64,000 bases of DNA from Amycolatopsis sp. 195334CR (GTDB taxonomy: Bacteria > Actinomycetota > Actinomycetes > Mycobacteriales > Pseudonocardiaceae). The notes below the pieces were generated by a model. It searched no databases. It was not told the origin of the DNA and worked only from the letters and a program-made list of their open reading frames with translations. The stretch lies in the NCBI RefSeq assembly GCF_017309385.1, contig NZ_JAFJMJ010000003.1:496001-560000 (forward strand), read 5' to 3'. The translations under genes were made by a program, and so were the position numbers. Below, in pieces: positions 9,770 through 18,070 of the stretch (its first letter is position 1; each line of letters opens with the position of its first letter).

Positions 9770-10255
9770 GTGAGCGAGACACACGAACACCACGGTCACC
9801 ACCAGCACCACGGCGGCGGGGCGAGCTGGCGCACGGCGGCGTCGGCCACGCTGCACTGCCTCACCGGCTGCGCCATCGGCGAGGTGCTCGGCATGGTGAT
9901 CGGCACCGCGCTCGGGTGGCACAACCTGCCCACCATCGTGCTCGCGGTCGCGCTGGCCTTCGTGTTCGGTTACGCGCTGAGCATGCGCGGCGTGCTGCGC
10001 GCCGGTGTCGGTTTCAAGCAGGCGCTGAAGGTGGCGCTGGCCGCGGACACCGTGTCGATCACCGTGATGGAGCTCATCGACAACGGCGTGATGCTGGTGG
10101 TGCCCGGCGCGATGGACGCCGGACTGGGCACCTGGCTGTTCTGGGGTGCGCTGGCCTTCGCCTTCCTGGTCGCGTTCCTGGTCACCATGCCGGTGAACAA
10201 GTGGCTGATCGGGCGCGGCAAGGGGCACGCGGTGGCGCACGCCTATCACCACTAA
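9770..10255 (+). CDS. His-rich membrane protein, DUF4396 family
   Basis: A 161-residue protein with a His-rich N-terminus (HEHHGHHQHHGGG), then about four hydrophobic segments. Conserved-looking features are ATLHCLTGCAIGEVLGMVIG and FVTMPVNKWLI-type ending, with a C-terminal HAVAHAYHH. These fit DUF4396 membrane proteins. The His clusters and the CsoR-type box directly upstream suggest a role in copper binding or transport. The start is a GTG at 9770. Biochemical function unknown. Confidence 0.8.
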   Translation: MSETHEHHGHHQHHGGGASWRTAASATLHCLTGCAIGEVLGMVIGTALGWHNLPTIVLAVALAFVFGYALSMRGVLRAGVGFKQALKVALAADTVSITVMELIDNGVMLVVPGAMDAGLGTWLFWGALAFAFLVAFLVTMPVNKWLIGRGKGHAVAHAYHH

Positions 10256-10286
10256 GCGTCTTAGTAGGACGTTGTAGAGTGGGCGC

Positions 10287-10631
10287 ATGACCGGACACCA
10301 GCGCGGACGGCGGGTACTCCTGCTGTGCGCGCTGGTGTTCGCCGTGCTGGGCATGCACCACCTGACGGCCACCGCGCACGCGGCCGCGCCGATGGTCCAC
10401 AGCGCACCGGCGGAGCACTCCCCCGAGGCACCCGCGCACGAACTCGGGCACCAGTGCCCGGCGATCCTGCACTGGCTCGGCGTGGGCCTGATCGCGTTGG
10501 CACTGCTGTGGTTCCGCCCGCTGCCGGCGGTTCCCCGGCCGGCCGGGCGGCGTCTCACCTGGCCGGAGTGGCGGCCGCCCGACAGATCGGGGCGCCTGCT
10601 GCTGACCGCGCTCTGCGTTCATCGACAGTGA
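10287..10631 (+). CDS. small membrane protein, DUF6153-like
   Basis: A 114-residue protein with an N-terminal hydrophobic segment (RVLLLCALVFAVLGMHHL), a His-containing middle (APMVHSAPAEHSPE, HELGHQCPAILHWLG) and a second membrane segment (VGLIALALLWF). It is followed after 51 bases by the DUF305 lipoprotein gene, an arrangement common in actinomycetes for this family. His and Cys residues facing outward would suit metal contact. The gap before it (10256-10286) carries TAGAGT, a possible -10 box. Function unknown. Confidence 0.75.
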   Translation: MTGHQRGRRVLLLCALVFAVLGMHHLTATAHAAAPMVHSAPAEHSPEAPAHELGHQCPAILHWLGVGLIALALLWFRPLPAVPRPAGRRLTWPEWRPPDRSGRLLLTALCVHRQ

Positions 10632-10682
10632 GGGAAACGGGTCACCCGATTTTCCGCACAACTTCGATGAAGAGGGTTTCCG

Positions 10683-11207
10683 ATGAAAAAGGCATTCGTG
10701 CTGGCGGTGCTCGCTGTCCTGGTGACGGCGTGCGGTGGCACCGAGCAGGCGCACAACGACCAGGACGTCAGTTTCGCCAAGGAGATGGTCCAGCACCACC
10801 AGCAGGCGCTGGAGATGTCGCGGCTGGTGCCCGATCGCAGCAGCAGCGCGCCGGTACTGGACCTGGCCGCACGCATCGAAAAGGCGCAGGACCCGGAGAT
10901 CAAGGAGATGGAGGGCTGGCTCGGCGCGTGGGGCGCGGCCCCGGCGGACGAGCACGGCGGTGGCCACGGGGACATGGCCGGGATGATGACCGGTGCGGAA
11001 ATGACGCAGCTGGCACAGGCGTCGGGCACCGAATTCGACCGGCTGTGGCTGGAGCTGATGATCAAGCACCACCGGGGCGCGGTGGACATGGCGAAGAAGC
11101 AACTCGCCGAGGGCGCTGATCCGGGTGCGAAGGCGTTGGCGCAGCGGATCATCGACGCGCAGCAGAGCGAGATCGGTGAGATGGAGCAGTTGCTGAATCA
11201 GGGCTGA
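10683..11207 (+). CDS. DUF305 lipoprotein, probable metal-binding ferritin-like fold
   Basis: A 174-residue protein with a lipoprotein signal (MKKAFVLAVLAVLVTAC, lipobox VTAC). The mature part has two related helical halves with the DUF305 signatures FAKEMVQHHQQALEMS and LMIKHHRGAVDMAKKQ, and a His/Met-rich link (HGGGHGDMAGMMTGAEM). DUF305 proteins are found in copper and silver resistance loci. It is the last of the copper group here and presumably sits on the outer face of the membrane. Role in copper binding is inferred from residues and neighbours. Confidence 0.9.
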   Translation: MKKAFVLAVLAVLVTACGGTEQAHNDQDVSFAKEMVQHHQQALEMSRLVPDRSSSAPVLDLAARIEKAQDPEIKEMEGWLGAWGAAPADEHGGGHGDMAGMMTGAEMTQLAQASGTEFDRLWLELMIKHHRGAVDMAKKQLAEGADPGAKALAQRIIDAQQSEIGEMEQLLNQG

Positions 11208-11242
11208 CCGGGGTGGTGCCGGGGGTTCGCCTCCGGCACCAC

Positions 11243-11569
11243 TCAGCCGAAGCGGCGGGCGAGGTCCTGGTGTCGCTCCACCGCTTTGGCCGCGTCCTCC
11301 GGGGTCATGATCGAACCCGGCATGACGCTCAGCTTCCGCACCTGCACGGCGAAGTCCCGGTGTTCGCGGGCCGCGTGTTCCCGGCACGCCAGGCACGTCA
11401 CGCTCTCCGGGTGCGGCGAGGTCATCGCGTACGGCACCTCGATCCCGCACCCGGTGGCGACCACGGCCGGCGCATCGGCCACCGCGCCGAACATCGAGGC
11501 GATGACGTTGCGGTAGTCGGCGCCGGCCTGCAGCACCTTCCGCTCGACGTGGATGTGCGGATCGTCCAT
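11243..11569 (-). CDS. hypothetical protein following the GMC oxidoreductase
   Basis: A 108-residue soluble protein whose start lies 9 bases after the stop of the GMC oxidoreductase gene, so it is very probably co-transcribed with it. It contains CLACREHA and MTPEDAAKAVERHQDLARRFG; the Cys-x-x-Cys-x-x-His could bind metal. No signal peptide or membrane segment. I do not recognise the family. Its position suggests an accessory role for the oxidoreductase, but nothing more can be said. Confidence 0.7.
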   Translation of the reverse strand: MDDPHIHVERKVLQAGADYRNVIASMFGAVADAPAVVATGCGIEVPYAMTSPHPESVTCLACREHAAREHRDFAVQVRKLSVMPGSIMTPEDAAKAVERHQDLARRFG

Positions 11570-11578
11570 CCGCCCTCC

Positions 11579-13096
11579 CTAACCGGTGATCAGCTCGGCC
11601 GCCTTCTCCCCCACCATGATGGCCGGTGCGTTCGTGTTGCACGAGGGCACCTTCGGCATGATCGACGCGTCCGCGACCCGCAGCCCGGCCACGCCCCGCA
11701 CCCGCAGCTCCGGATCGACCACGGCCAGCTCGTCCACGCCCATCCGGCAGGTGCCGACCTGGTGGTGGTACGTGCCGACCGACCGCCGCGCGAACTCGCG
11801 GACGTGCTCCCGGGTGGTGGCCTCCGGCCCTGGGGCGACTTCCCGCTTGCGCCACGGGTCGAACGCGCGCTGGCGCCCGACCTCCCGGCTCATCTCGATC
11901 GCGTCGCACAGCGCTTCGAGGTCGTACGGGTCGGCGAGGATCCGCGGGTCGACCAGCGCCGGTTCGGCCGGATCCGCCGAGGCCAGCCGCAGCGTGCCGC
12001 GGGATTTCGGGGCGACGATCCCGGCCGCGATGGTGTACCCGTGCTCGGGCATCTCGTAGCCCTCGGCCGGGTAGACCAGGTGCAGGAACAACGGCTGCAG
12101 GTCCGGCGCGGCCCCGGTCCACCCCGCGCTGTCGGCGTAGAACTGGGCTTCGAGCAGGTTCGCGCGCCCCTCCGGGAGCGGGCCGGGCGACTCGTAGACC
12201 ACGCTGATCAGCGGGTGGTCGTGCAGGTTCTCCCCGACGCCCGCGACCTCCGCGACCACCTCCACGCCGACCTCCCGCAGGTGCGCGGCCGGGCCGATGC
12301 CGCTGCGCAGCAGGATCGCCGGTGAGCCGATGGTGCCCGCGGACAGCACCACCTCCGCGTCGGCGCGGGCCACGCGCCGCTCGCCTCCGGCGACGTACTC
12401 GACCCCGACGGCTCGCCCGCTTTCGACGACCACCTTGTCGATCAGGGCGCCGGTGGTGACCGTCAGCGCCGGGTTGTCCAGCACCGGTGCGACGAAGCTC
12501 TGCCACGCGCTCATCCGGCGGCCGTCGCGCACGGTCATCTCGTTGAACCCGACACCACGCAGGTCGTCGCCGTTGAAGTCCTCGTTGCGCTTGTGCCCGG
12601 CGGCCACCGCCGCGTCCACGAAGGCCCGCGCGGCCGGGTGCGGGCTGGTGATCGGGCTGACCGGCAGCGGGCCGCCGGTGCGGTGGTGCGCGTTCGCCCC
12701 GGTCAGGTGGTCCTCGGACCGCAGGAACAGCGGCAGCACGTCGTCCCACGCCCAGCCGGTGCAGCCCTGCGCCGCCCACCCGTCGTAGTCGCTCCGGTGC
12801 CCGCGCATGTAGATCATGCCGTTCAGCGAGCTGCTGCCGCCGAGCACCTTGCCCCGCGGCCAGAACAGCGACCGCCCGTTCGCGAACTCCTGCGGCACGG
12901 TCATCACGGCCCAGTCCTGCGGACCGGCCAGCAGCGCGGGCCAACCCTGCGGGCGGTGGATCGCCTCGGCCTCGTCGGCGGGACCGGCTTCGAGCACGTG
13001 CACGGTGCGGCCCGCGTCCACCAGGCGGCGGGCCAGCGCGCTCCCGGCCGACCCCGCGCCGACGATGACGTAGTCGCTGCTGGACCCAGAACCCAT
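11579..13096 (-). CDS. GMC-family FAD oxidoreductase, choline-dehydrogenase-like
   Basis: A 505-residue flavoprotein. The FAD-binding motif VGAGSAGSALARRL is at the N-terminus, the GMC signature GKVLGGSSSLNGMIYMRG is near residue 85, the second signature GSPAILLRSGIGP is near residue 255, and HHQVGTCRMG carries the catalytic His near the end. The ATG at 13096 has GAAGAGG before it; the longer frame is promoter. Family members oxidise primary alcohols to aldehydes; choline is one possible substrate, but alkanols or polyethylene glycol are also oxidised by relatives. An aldehyde dehydrogenase with a shared promoter motif lies at 14209. Confidence 0.9.
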   Translation of the reverse strand: MGSGSSSDYVIVGAGSAGSALARRLVDAGRTVHVLEAGPADEAEAIHRPQGWPALLAGPQDWAVMTVPQEFANGRSLFWPRGKVLGGSSSLNGMIYMRGHRSDYDGWAAQGCTGWAWDDVLPLFLRSEDHLTGANAHHRTGGPLPVSPITSPHPAARAFVDAAVAAGHKRNEDFNGDDLRGVGFNEMTVRDGRRMSAWQSFVAPVLDNPALTVTTGALIDKVVVESGRAVGVEYVAGGERRVARADAEVVLSAGTIGSPAILLRSGIGPAAHLREVGVEVVAEVAGVGENLHDHPLISVVYESPGPLPEGRANLLEAQFYADSAGWTGAAPDLQPLFLHLVYPAEGYEMPEHGYTIAAGIVAPKSRGTLRLASADPAEPALVDPRILADPYDLEALCDAIEMSREVGRQRAFDPWRKREVAPGPEATTREHVREFARRSVGTYHHQVGTCRMGVDELAVVDPELRVRGVAGLRVADASIMPKVPSCNTNAPAIMVGEKAAELITG

Positions 13097-13156
13097 CGCG
13101 CACACCTCTTCGCTCGTCGTTGAACCAGGGAACCCAGTGTGGCCGCGGATCCCCGT

Positions 13157-13200
13157 CCGACTTGACTCCGCACGCACCGGACTTGGCTGGCCGCGCACGG
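13157..13200 (+). promoter_or_regulatory. direct repeats upstream of the GMC gene, candidate AraC-regulator sites
   Basis: Two related blocks lie in tandem: CCGACTTGACTCCGCACG at 13157-13174 and a longer form opening CCGGACTTGGCTGG at 13177-13200, ending CGCACGG. A close match to the second block occurs at 15732 upstream of the aldehyde dehydrogenase gene, in the same orientation relative to its gene. Asymmetric direct repeats are what AraC proteins bind, and the araC-type gene starts at 13266. A separate dyad, ACCGACCGTTCGGT at 13208-13221, lies between this and the araC-type gene. Confidence 0.6.
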
Positions 13201-13265
13201 TTGACTGACCGACCGTTCGGTGTTGTACGGTGCCCTGACCAGCGTTTACTCACCGAGGAGTTCGC

Positions 13266-14225
13266 ATGGCAGGTGCAGCCGCGATGCCTGTCCCGCCGTC
13301 GAGCGGGTTCGACGACTGGGAGCACCGGATCTGCCGCACGTTCGTCCCGCTGCGGGCGCACCGGCCGGACGGACCGGAGTTCCGCGGCGGGGTGGGCTCG
13401 GCCAACCTCGGCTCGGTGGTGCTGGCCGGAGTGTCCGCCTCCTGCGCGGTGGTCGAACGCACCCGCCGCCTGATCCGCCAGGACGACCCCGAGCTGTACA
13501 AGTTCGGCCTCCAGGTCAGCGGCACCAGCGTGGTCGAGCAGGACGACCGGCAGGCCAGGCTGACCCCGGGCGACCTGGCCATCTACGACACCTCGCGGCC
13601 GTACCGGATCTCCTTCAGCGACGACTTCCGGATGACCGTGGCGATGTTCCCGCGCAAGCTGGTCCGGCTGCCCGAGCAGCGGATGGCTGGGCTGACCGCG
13701 GTCCGGCTGGCCGGCGACTCCGGGCTCGGCTCGCTGATCGCGCCGCTGCTGAAGGGGCTCGGCGGGGAACTCGACGCCACCACCACGGTGATCGCCACCC
13801 ATCTCGGGGACGCCGTGGTCGACCTGGTCACCGCCGCGTTCGCGCAGCAGTTGCAGCAGCCGCTCGACGAGGACGACTCGGCGGCCCGCCGCGCGCTGCG
13901 GGCCAGGGTCGGCCGGTTCATCGACGACCACCTGGCCGACCCGGACCTCACCTCGACCGCCGTCGCCGAAGCGCACTTCGTCTCGGTCCGGCACCTGCAG
14001 AAGGTGTTCGAGGCCGAGGGCGTGCCGGTGTCGGCGCTGATCCGGTCGCGGCGGCTCGAGCACTGCCGCCGCGACCTCGCCGACCCGCGGTGCGCGCACC
14101 TGCCGATCGCCGCGATCGGCCGCCGGTGGGGGTTCACCGACGCCGCGCACTTCTCCCGCCTGTTCCGCGGCACCTTCGGCCGGTCGCCGCGGGAGTACCG
14201 CCGGGCGGTCACAGCACGATCGTGA
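13266..14225 (+). CDS. AraC-family regulator with AraC-binding-like N-terminal domain
   Basis: A 319-residue protein. The N-terminal 200 residues (LYKFGLQVSGTSVVEQDDRQARLTPGDLAIYDTSRPY) match the AraC-binding-like domain of FeaR and NphR-type regulators. The C-terminal two-HTH unit is VAEAHFVSVRHLQKVFEAEG and IGRRWGFTDAAHFSRLFRGTFG. Such proteins activate alcohol, amine or aldehyde oxidation genes. GGAG precedes the ATG at 13266. It is divergent from the GMC gene and its 3' end overlaps the convergent aldehyde dehydrogenase gene by 17 bases. The shared motifs at 13177 and 15732 suggest it controls both. Confidence 0.92.
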   Translation: MAGAAAMPVPPSSGFDDWEHRICRTFVPLRAHRPDGPEFRGGVGSANLGSVVLAGVSASCAVVERTRRLIRQDDPELYKFGLQVSGTSVVEQDDRQARLTPGDLAIYDTSRPYRISFSDDFRMTVAMFPRKLVRLPEQRMAGLTAVRLAGDSGLGSLIAPLLKGLGGELDATTTVIATHLGDAVVDLVTAAFAQQLQQPLDEDDSAARRALRARVGRFIDDHLADPDLTSTAVAEAHFVSVRHLQKVFEAEGVPVSALIRSRRLEHCRRDLADPRCAHLPIAAIGRRWGFTDAAHFSRLFRGTFGRSPREYRRAVTARS

Positions 14226-15675
14226 CCACCTTCTCCTCGGTGTTCGCCAGGATGCCGCTCCAGCCCAGTTCGCGGCCGATGCCGCTGCTCTTCATCCCGC
14301 CCCACGGCAGCGCCGGGTCGATCGCCGCCCAGCCGTTGACCCACACCGCGCCCGCGCGCACCTTCGCCGCCAGGTGGTGCGCGTTCGACACGTCACGGGT
14401 CCAGATGGTCGCGGCCAGGCCGTAGCGGGTGTCGTTGGCGATGGCGATCGCCTCGTCGAGCGTGTCGAACGGGAGCACCGCGCCGACCGGGCCGAAGATC
14501 TCCTCCTGCGCGATGGCCGAACCGTGGTCGACGTCGGCGAAAATGGCCGGGCGCACGAAGAACCCCGGCCCGTCGTGCGGTTCACCGCCCACGACCAGGC
14601 GGGCGCCGGAGGCCTTGCCCCGCTCGATGTAGTCGAGCACGCGCCGCTGCTGTTCGGCGTTGACCAGCGCGCCCATGGTGGTGTCCTCGGCGAACGGGTC
14701 GCCGAGCACCTGTGCCCGCGCGGCTTCGGCGAGGGCTTCGACCACCGTCTCGTAGTGCGACCGGTGCACCAGCACGCGGGTGCCCGCCGCGCAGACCTCG
14801 CCCTGGTTGAAGAACAGGCCCATGGCGATGCCCTGGATCGCGGCCCGCACGTCGGCGTCCTCGGCGACGATCTGCGGGCTCTTCCCGCCCAGTTCCAGCG
14901 TCACGCGCTTGACCGTGTCCGCCGCGGACTTCTGGATCAGCCGCCCCACTTCGGGCGAACCGGTGAAGCTGATCTTGTCCACGTCCGGGTGGGCGACGAG
15001 CGCGGCACCGGCGCCGCTGCCGAGGCCGGGCACGAGGTTCACCACGCCCGCCGGGAAACCGGCCTCCTCGATCAGCCTGCCCAGGTGCAGGATCGACAGC
15101 GGCGCGTCCTCGGCCGGTTTGACCACCAGGGTGTTGCCCGCGGCCAGCGCCGGGCCCAGTTTCCAGGCGGCGATCATCAGCGGGGTGTTCCACGGGATGA
15201 TCGCGCCGATCACACCGACCGGTTCGCGCACGGTGTAGGAATGCGTCTTCGCCACGCCCAGGTACCCCGCGGTCGGGATGGTGGCACCCTGGATCTTGTC
15301 GGCCCAGCCGGCGAAGTGCCGGAAGGTGGCGATCGCGTTCGGCACGTCCAGCATCGCCGGTTGCCCGGCGGGTTTGCCGATGTCCAGCGCTTCGAGCCGG
15401 ACGAGTTCCTCGGCGTCGCGTTCGACGAGGTCGGCGAGCTTGTTCAGCAACCGGCCGCGCACCACGCCGGGGGTTTCGCCCCAGGCACCGTCGAGCGCCT
15501 TGCGCGCCGCCCGCACGGCCCGGTCCACGTCTTCGGCACTGGCGTCGGCGACCTTCGTCAGCACCTCGCCCGTCACCGGGTTGAGGTCGTCGAAGGTGGC
15601 CGCCGCCTCCGACCACTCGCCGTCGATGAACAGTCCGCTGGTGAATCCGGCCCGGGGCTCGGCGGTCAACGTCAT
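14209..15675 (-). CDS. aldehyde dehydrogenase family protein
   Basis: A 488-residue NAD(P)-dependent aldehyde dehydrogenase. Key motifs are IPWNTPLMIAAWKLGPALAAGN, VTLELGGKSPQIV (catalytic Glu), NQGEVCAAGTRVLVH (catalytic Cys near residue 299) and EEIFGPVGAVLPFD; PWGGMKSSGIGRELG ends the catalytic core. The ATG at 15675 has AGGAGGAA before it, so the longer frame to 15774 is rejected. Similarity of style is to betaine-aldehyde and phenylacetaldehyde dehydrogenases; the substrate cannot be fixed. With the GMC oxidoreductase it would give alcohol to aldehyde to acid. Convergent with the araC-type gene and divergent from the PucR gene. Confidence 0.93.
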   Translation of the reverse strand: MTLTAEPRAGFTSGLFIDGEWSEAAATFDDLNPVTGEVLTKVADASAEDVDRAVRAARKALDGAWGETPGVVRGRLLNKLADLVERDAEELVRLEALDIGKPAGQPAMLDVPNAIATFRHFAGWADKIQGATIPTAGYLGVAKTHSYTVREPVGVIGAIIPWNTPLMIAAWKLGPALAAGNTLVVKPAEDAPLSILHLGRLIEEAGFPAGVVNLVPGLGSGAGAALVAHPDVDKISFTGSPEVGRLIQKSAADTVKRVTLELGGKSPQIVAEDADVRAAIQGIAMGLFFNQGEVCAAGTRVLVHRSHYETVVEALAEAARAQVLGDPFAEDTTMGALVNAEQQRRVLDYIERGKASGARLVVGGEPHDGPGFFVRPAIFADVDHGSAIAQEEIFGPVGAVLPFDTLDEAIAIANDTRYGLAATIWTRDVSNAHHLAAKVRAGAVWVNGWAAIDPALPWGGMKSSGIGRELGWSGILANTEEKVVTIVL

Positions 15676-15731
15676 CGGGTTCCTCCTGCTCGCACTGGTT
15701 TCCGGCGCCCACGGTGGCAGGACCGGCGGTA

Positions 15732-15757
15732 CCGGACTTGCCCGCCGCCGCACACGG
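15732..15757 (+). promoter_or_regulatory. copy of the GMC promoter motif upstream of the aldehyde dehydrogenase
   Basis: CCGGACTTGCCCGCCGCC followed by GCACACGG resembles the block at 13177-13200 and is also followed by GTTGAC. It lies 57-82 bases before the aldehyde dehydrogenase ATG, comparable with the distance at the GMC gene (81-104 bases). Probable shared AraC-regulator site. Confidence 0.55.
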
Positions 15758-15857
15758 GTTGACCAGCGGCGCACAACCGCTGCTGACGAGCGGAACGGCG
15801 GCTTTTCCCCTTCCGCCGATCGCCCTTACGCTTTTCCCATATCGAGGGGAGCCCGGG

Positions 15858-17006
15858 GTGGATGATCTTTTCGGGGTGCTGGCGAAACGCGCGGAAGCGA
15901 ACGCTATCGCCGCGGTGGAAACCTTCGTCAGTCAAATACCGGATTACCGGCGGGAGGCGGCGAATCCGCGGGGGAAGGCGAAGTTGCTCGACCACGCCCT
16001 GTGGTTTCGAAGACACACCGCGGAAAAGGGGCGGACCGGCGAACCGCTGGACGAAAGCACGCTGGCGTTCATCGGCGCCATCGGCCGGTTGCGGGCGGCG
16101 GGCGGGTTCACCACCAGGTCCGTGGAATCCGCGCTGGCCCTGCACACCAACCTGATGCTGAGTGAGATCCAGGCGGCCGCGGCGGAAAACGGGGACGTGA
16201 CCGAACTGCTCCGGTTGACCGCGTGGTTCGGCGCACAGGGGCTCCGTGGTTGCGCCGCTTATCTCAACGGTTATCTGGACGAGCACGCGTTGCGGGTGAA
16301 ACTGGCCCAGCGGGTCCGGGATCTCGCCGAATCACTGCTGGCCAATGCCACCAGCACCGCCGAAATCGCCCACCGGCTGAGCATTGACGTGCACCCGGAG
16401 TATTTTGTCGCGGTACTGCGTTTCACCGCGAAATCAATCGGGGCCGCGGACGAAATCATCGAAGCCGCCTTCAAACAGCATTCGGTGGTGGCGACGTGGC
16501 ACGAACCGGGTGAACTCGTCGCCCTGCTCCCGGTGGACCACGACCGGGCGCTGGCGGTGGTCCGGGAGATGGTGGCGCTGGGCCGGGTGCCGTGCGCGGT
16601 GGGCGCCGCGACCGGCCGCGCGGGCGCGCTGGCCGCGGCCGCCGAGGTGGCCAGGCGGGTGGCCGACGTCGCGCCACCCGAACGGGTGCCCAGCACGCTG
16701 TACGGCATTCCCGAGGTGTTCGTCGAGCTGGGCGTGGCCGGGGTGCCGGAGATCGACCACTGGCTGGGCGAACTGGTGCGGCGGCTGGCCGGCGGCCCGG
16801 AGCTGGTCGCGACGCTGGATGCCTACTACCGCAACGACATGAACCGCCTCGGCGCCGCGCTCGCGCTGCACATCCACCCGCGGACGCTGGACTACCGGCT
16901 GCGGCGGGTCCGCGAACTCGTCGGTGTCGATCCCGGATCCGTGCGCGGGGTGCGCATCCTGAGCAGCGCGGTCGCCCGTGCCGCGCACCGCGGTTGTCAC
17001 AGATGA
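15858..17006 (+). CDS. PucR/CdaR-family transcriptional regulator
   Basis: A 382-residue protein. The start is the GTG at 15858, preceded by GAGGGGAG. The N-terminal 160 residues are helical (RsbRD/PucR N-terminal type); the middle resembles a GGDEF-like PucR domain with FVAVLRFTAKSIG and LVALLPVDHDRAL; the C-terminal HTH_30 is clear: LVATLDAYYRNDMNRLGAALALHIHPRTLDYRLRRVREL. PucR proteins usually activate neighbouring catabolic or secondary operons. It lies divergent from the aldehyde dehydrogenase and just upstream of the E1/RiPP-like operon in the same direction, with two dyads between them. Either may be its target. Confidence 0.9.
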   Translation: MDDLFGVLAKRAEANAIAAVETFVSQIPDYRREAANPRGKAKLLDHALWFRRHTAEKGRTGEPLDESTLAFIGAIGRLRAAGGFTTRSVESALALHTNLMLSEIQAAAAENGDVTELLRLTAWFGAQGLRGCAAYLNGYLDEHALRVKLAQRVRDLAESLLANATSTAEIAHRLSIDVHPEYFVAVLRFTAKSIGAADEIIEAAFKQHSVVATWHEPGELVALLPVDHDRALAVVREMVALGRVPCAVGAATGRAGALAAAAEVARRVADVAPPERVPSTLYGIPEVFVELGVAGVPEIDHWLGELVRRLAGGPELVATLDAYYRNDMNRLGAALALHIHPRTLDYRLRRVRELVGVDPGSVRGVRILSSAVARAAHRGCHR

Positions 17007-17046
17007 CAACGGGCGCCGCGGCGCTTCTCACCTTGTCACGATGACG
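16993..17046. promoter_or_regulatory. paired TGTCA/TGACA dyads before the E1 operon
   Basis: GTTGTCA-CAGA-TGACAAC at 16993-17010 is a perfect 7-base inverted repeat that overlaps the pucR stop. A second, shorter form, TTGTCACGATGACG at 17033-17046, lies 61 bases before the E1 alpha start. Both share TTGTCA and TGAC arms. They may be regulator sites for the operon at 17107, or the first may act as a weak terminator; no T-run follows. Confidence 0.4.
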
Positions 17047-17106
17047 CGCCGCGGCCGGGCTTGCGATGGTGGGCTCAATCCCCCCACCACCCTCCCGGAG
17101 GTCTAG

Positions 17107-18066
17107 ATGACGCTGGCGGACGCCGCAACCGCTGTCCAGCGCCGCGACCTGCCGTTGTACGAGACGATGCTCCGGATCCGCGCGTTCGAGGAGACCGCGC
17201 TGGAACTGCAGCGGCGCGGGGAGGTCCCCGGCGCGCTCCACCCGGCCACCGGGCACGAGGCGATCGCGGCCGGGGTCTGCGCGCACCTCGGCCCGGCCGA
17301 CCACGTGGTCAGCTACTACCGCTGCCACGGGCACGCGCTGGCCGTCGGGGTGGACCCGGCCGCGATGTTCGCCGAACTGCTCGGCCGCGCCACCGGGCTC
17401 AACAAGGGCAAGGGCGGTTCGATGCACCTGGCCGACCGCTCGCACCGGTTCCTCGGCGGGAACTCCATCGTCGGCGCCAACGTCGGCATCGCCGCCGGAA
17501 TGGCCGCCGCACTGCGGATCCGGCAGGAACCGGGCGCGGTGGTGGTGTTCTTCGGGGACGGCGCGGTCGGTGCCGGGGTGGTGCTGGAGACCCTGCGGAT
17601 CGCCGCCCACCAGCGCCTGCCGCTGTTGTTCGTCTGCGAGAACAACGGGTACCAGGACCGCACGCGCAGCGAACTGGTGTCCGGCATCGCGCCGGGTGCC
17701 GTCGCCGCCGGTCTCGGGGTGCCTTCGACGAGCGTCGACGGGAACGACGCCAGGGCGGTCGCCGACGCCGCCGGCGCACTGCTCCCGATCGTGCGCGAGG
17801 AACGCACCGCGCGGTTCCTCGACGCCGCCACCTACCTGCGCGACTTCCACTGCCAGTTCGGTCCCGAACCACCCGGCGAATACCGCCCGGTGGACGAGGT
17901 CCGGCGGTGGCGTGCCCGCGATCCGTTGTCCCGTGCGGACTTCGACCTGACCGAGCCTCGGCGGCGCGCCGTCGACGAGATGCGCCTGGCCGCCGCGCAC
18001 GCGCTCGCCCAGCCGGAGCCGTCCGTGAACACGGTCGACGACGACCTGACCGCGGCCCGGTGGTGA
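17107..18066 (+). CDS. thiamine-diphosphate-dependent 2-oxoacid dehydrogenase-type E1 alpha subunit
   Basis: A 319-residue protein of the E1 alpha family. It has YETMLRIRAFEE, HPATGHEAIAAG, SYYRCHGHALAVG, the phosphorylation-loop region LNKGKGGSMHLAD and the thiamine-diphosphate motif GDGAVGAGVVLETL ... FVCENNGYQ near residues 151-180. It pairs with the beta subunit gene 4 bases downstream. No E2 acyltransferase or E3 lipoamide dehydrogenase gene is in the window, so the pair may use its activated aldehyde for another transfer or carboligation, as acetoin-type and natural-product E1 pairs do. First gene of the RiPP-like operon; GGAGG lies before the ATG. Confidence 0.93.
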   Translation: MTLADAATAVQRRDLPLYETMLRIRAFEETALELQRRGEVPGALHPATGHEAIAAGVCAHLGPADHVVSYYRCHGHALAVGVDPAAMFAELLGRATGLNKGKGGSMHLADRSHRFLGGNSIVGANVGIAAGMAAALRIRQEPGAVVVFFGDGAVGAGVVLETLRIAAHQRLPLLFVCENNGYQDRTRSELVSGIAPGAVAAGLGVPSTSVDGNDARAVADAAGALLPIVREERTARFLDAATYLRDFHCQFGPEPPGEYRPVDEVRRWRARDPLSRADFDLTEPRRRAVDEMRLAAAHALAQPEPSVNTVDDDLTAARW

Positions 18067-18070
18067 ACCG

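Noticed and set aside
10182..14150. A 1322-residue minus-strand frame
   Set aside because: It runs through several real genes in other frames, has no domain, and shows shadow-type Arg/Pro/Gly composition.
15758..15857. AGCGG/CGCT half-sites in the aldehyde dehydrogenase-pucR divergent region as PucR operators
   Set aside because: Arms are short and irregular, and such words are frequent in DNA of this composition.
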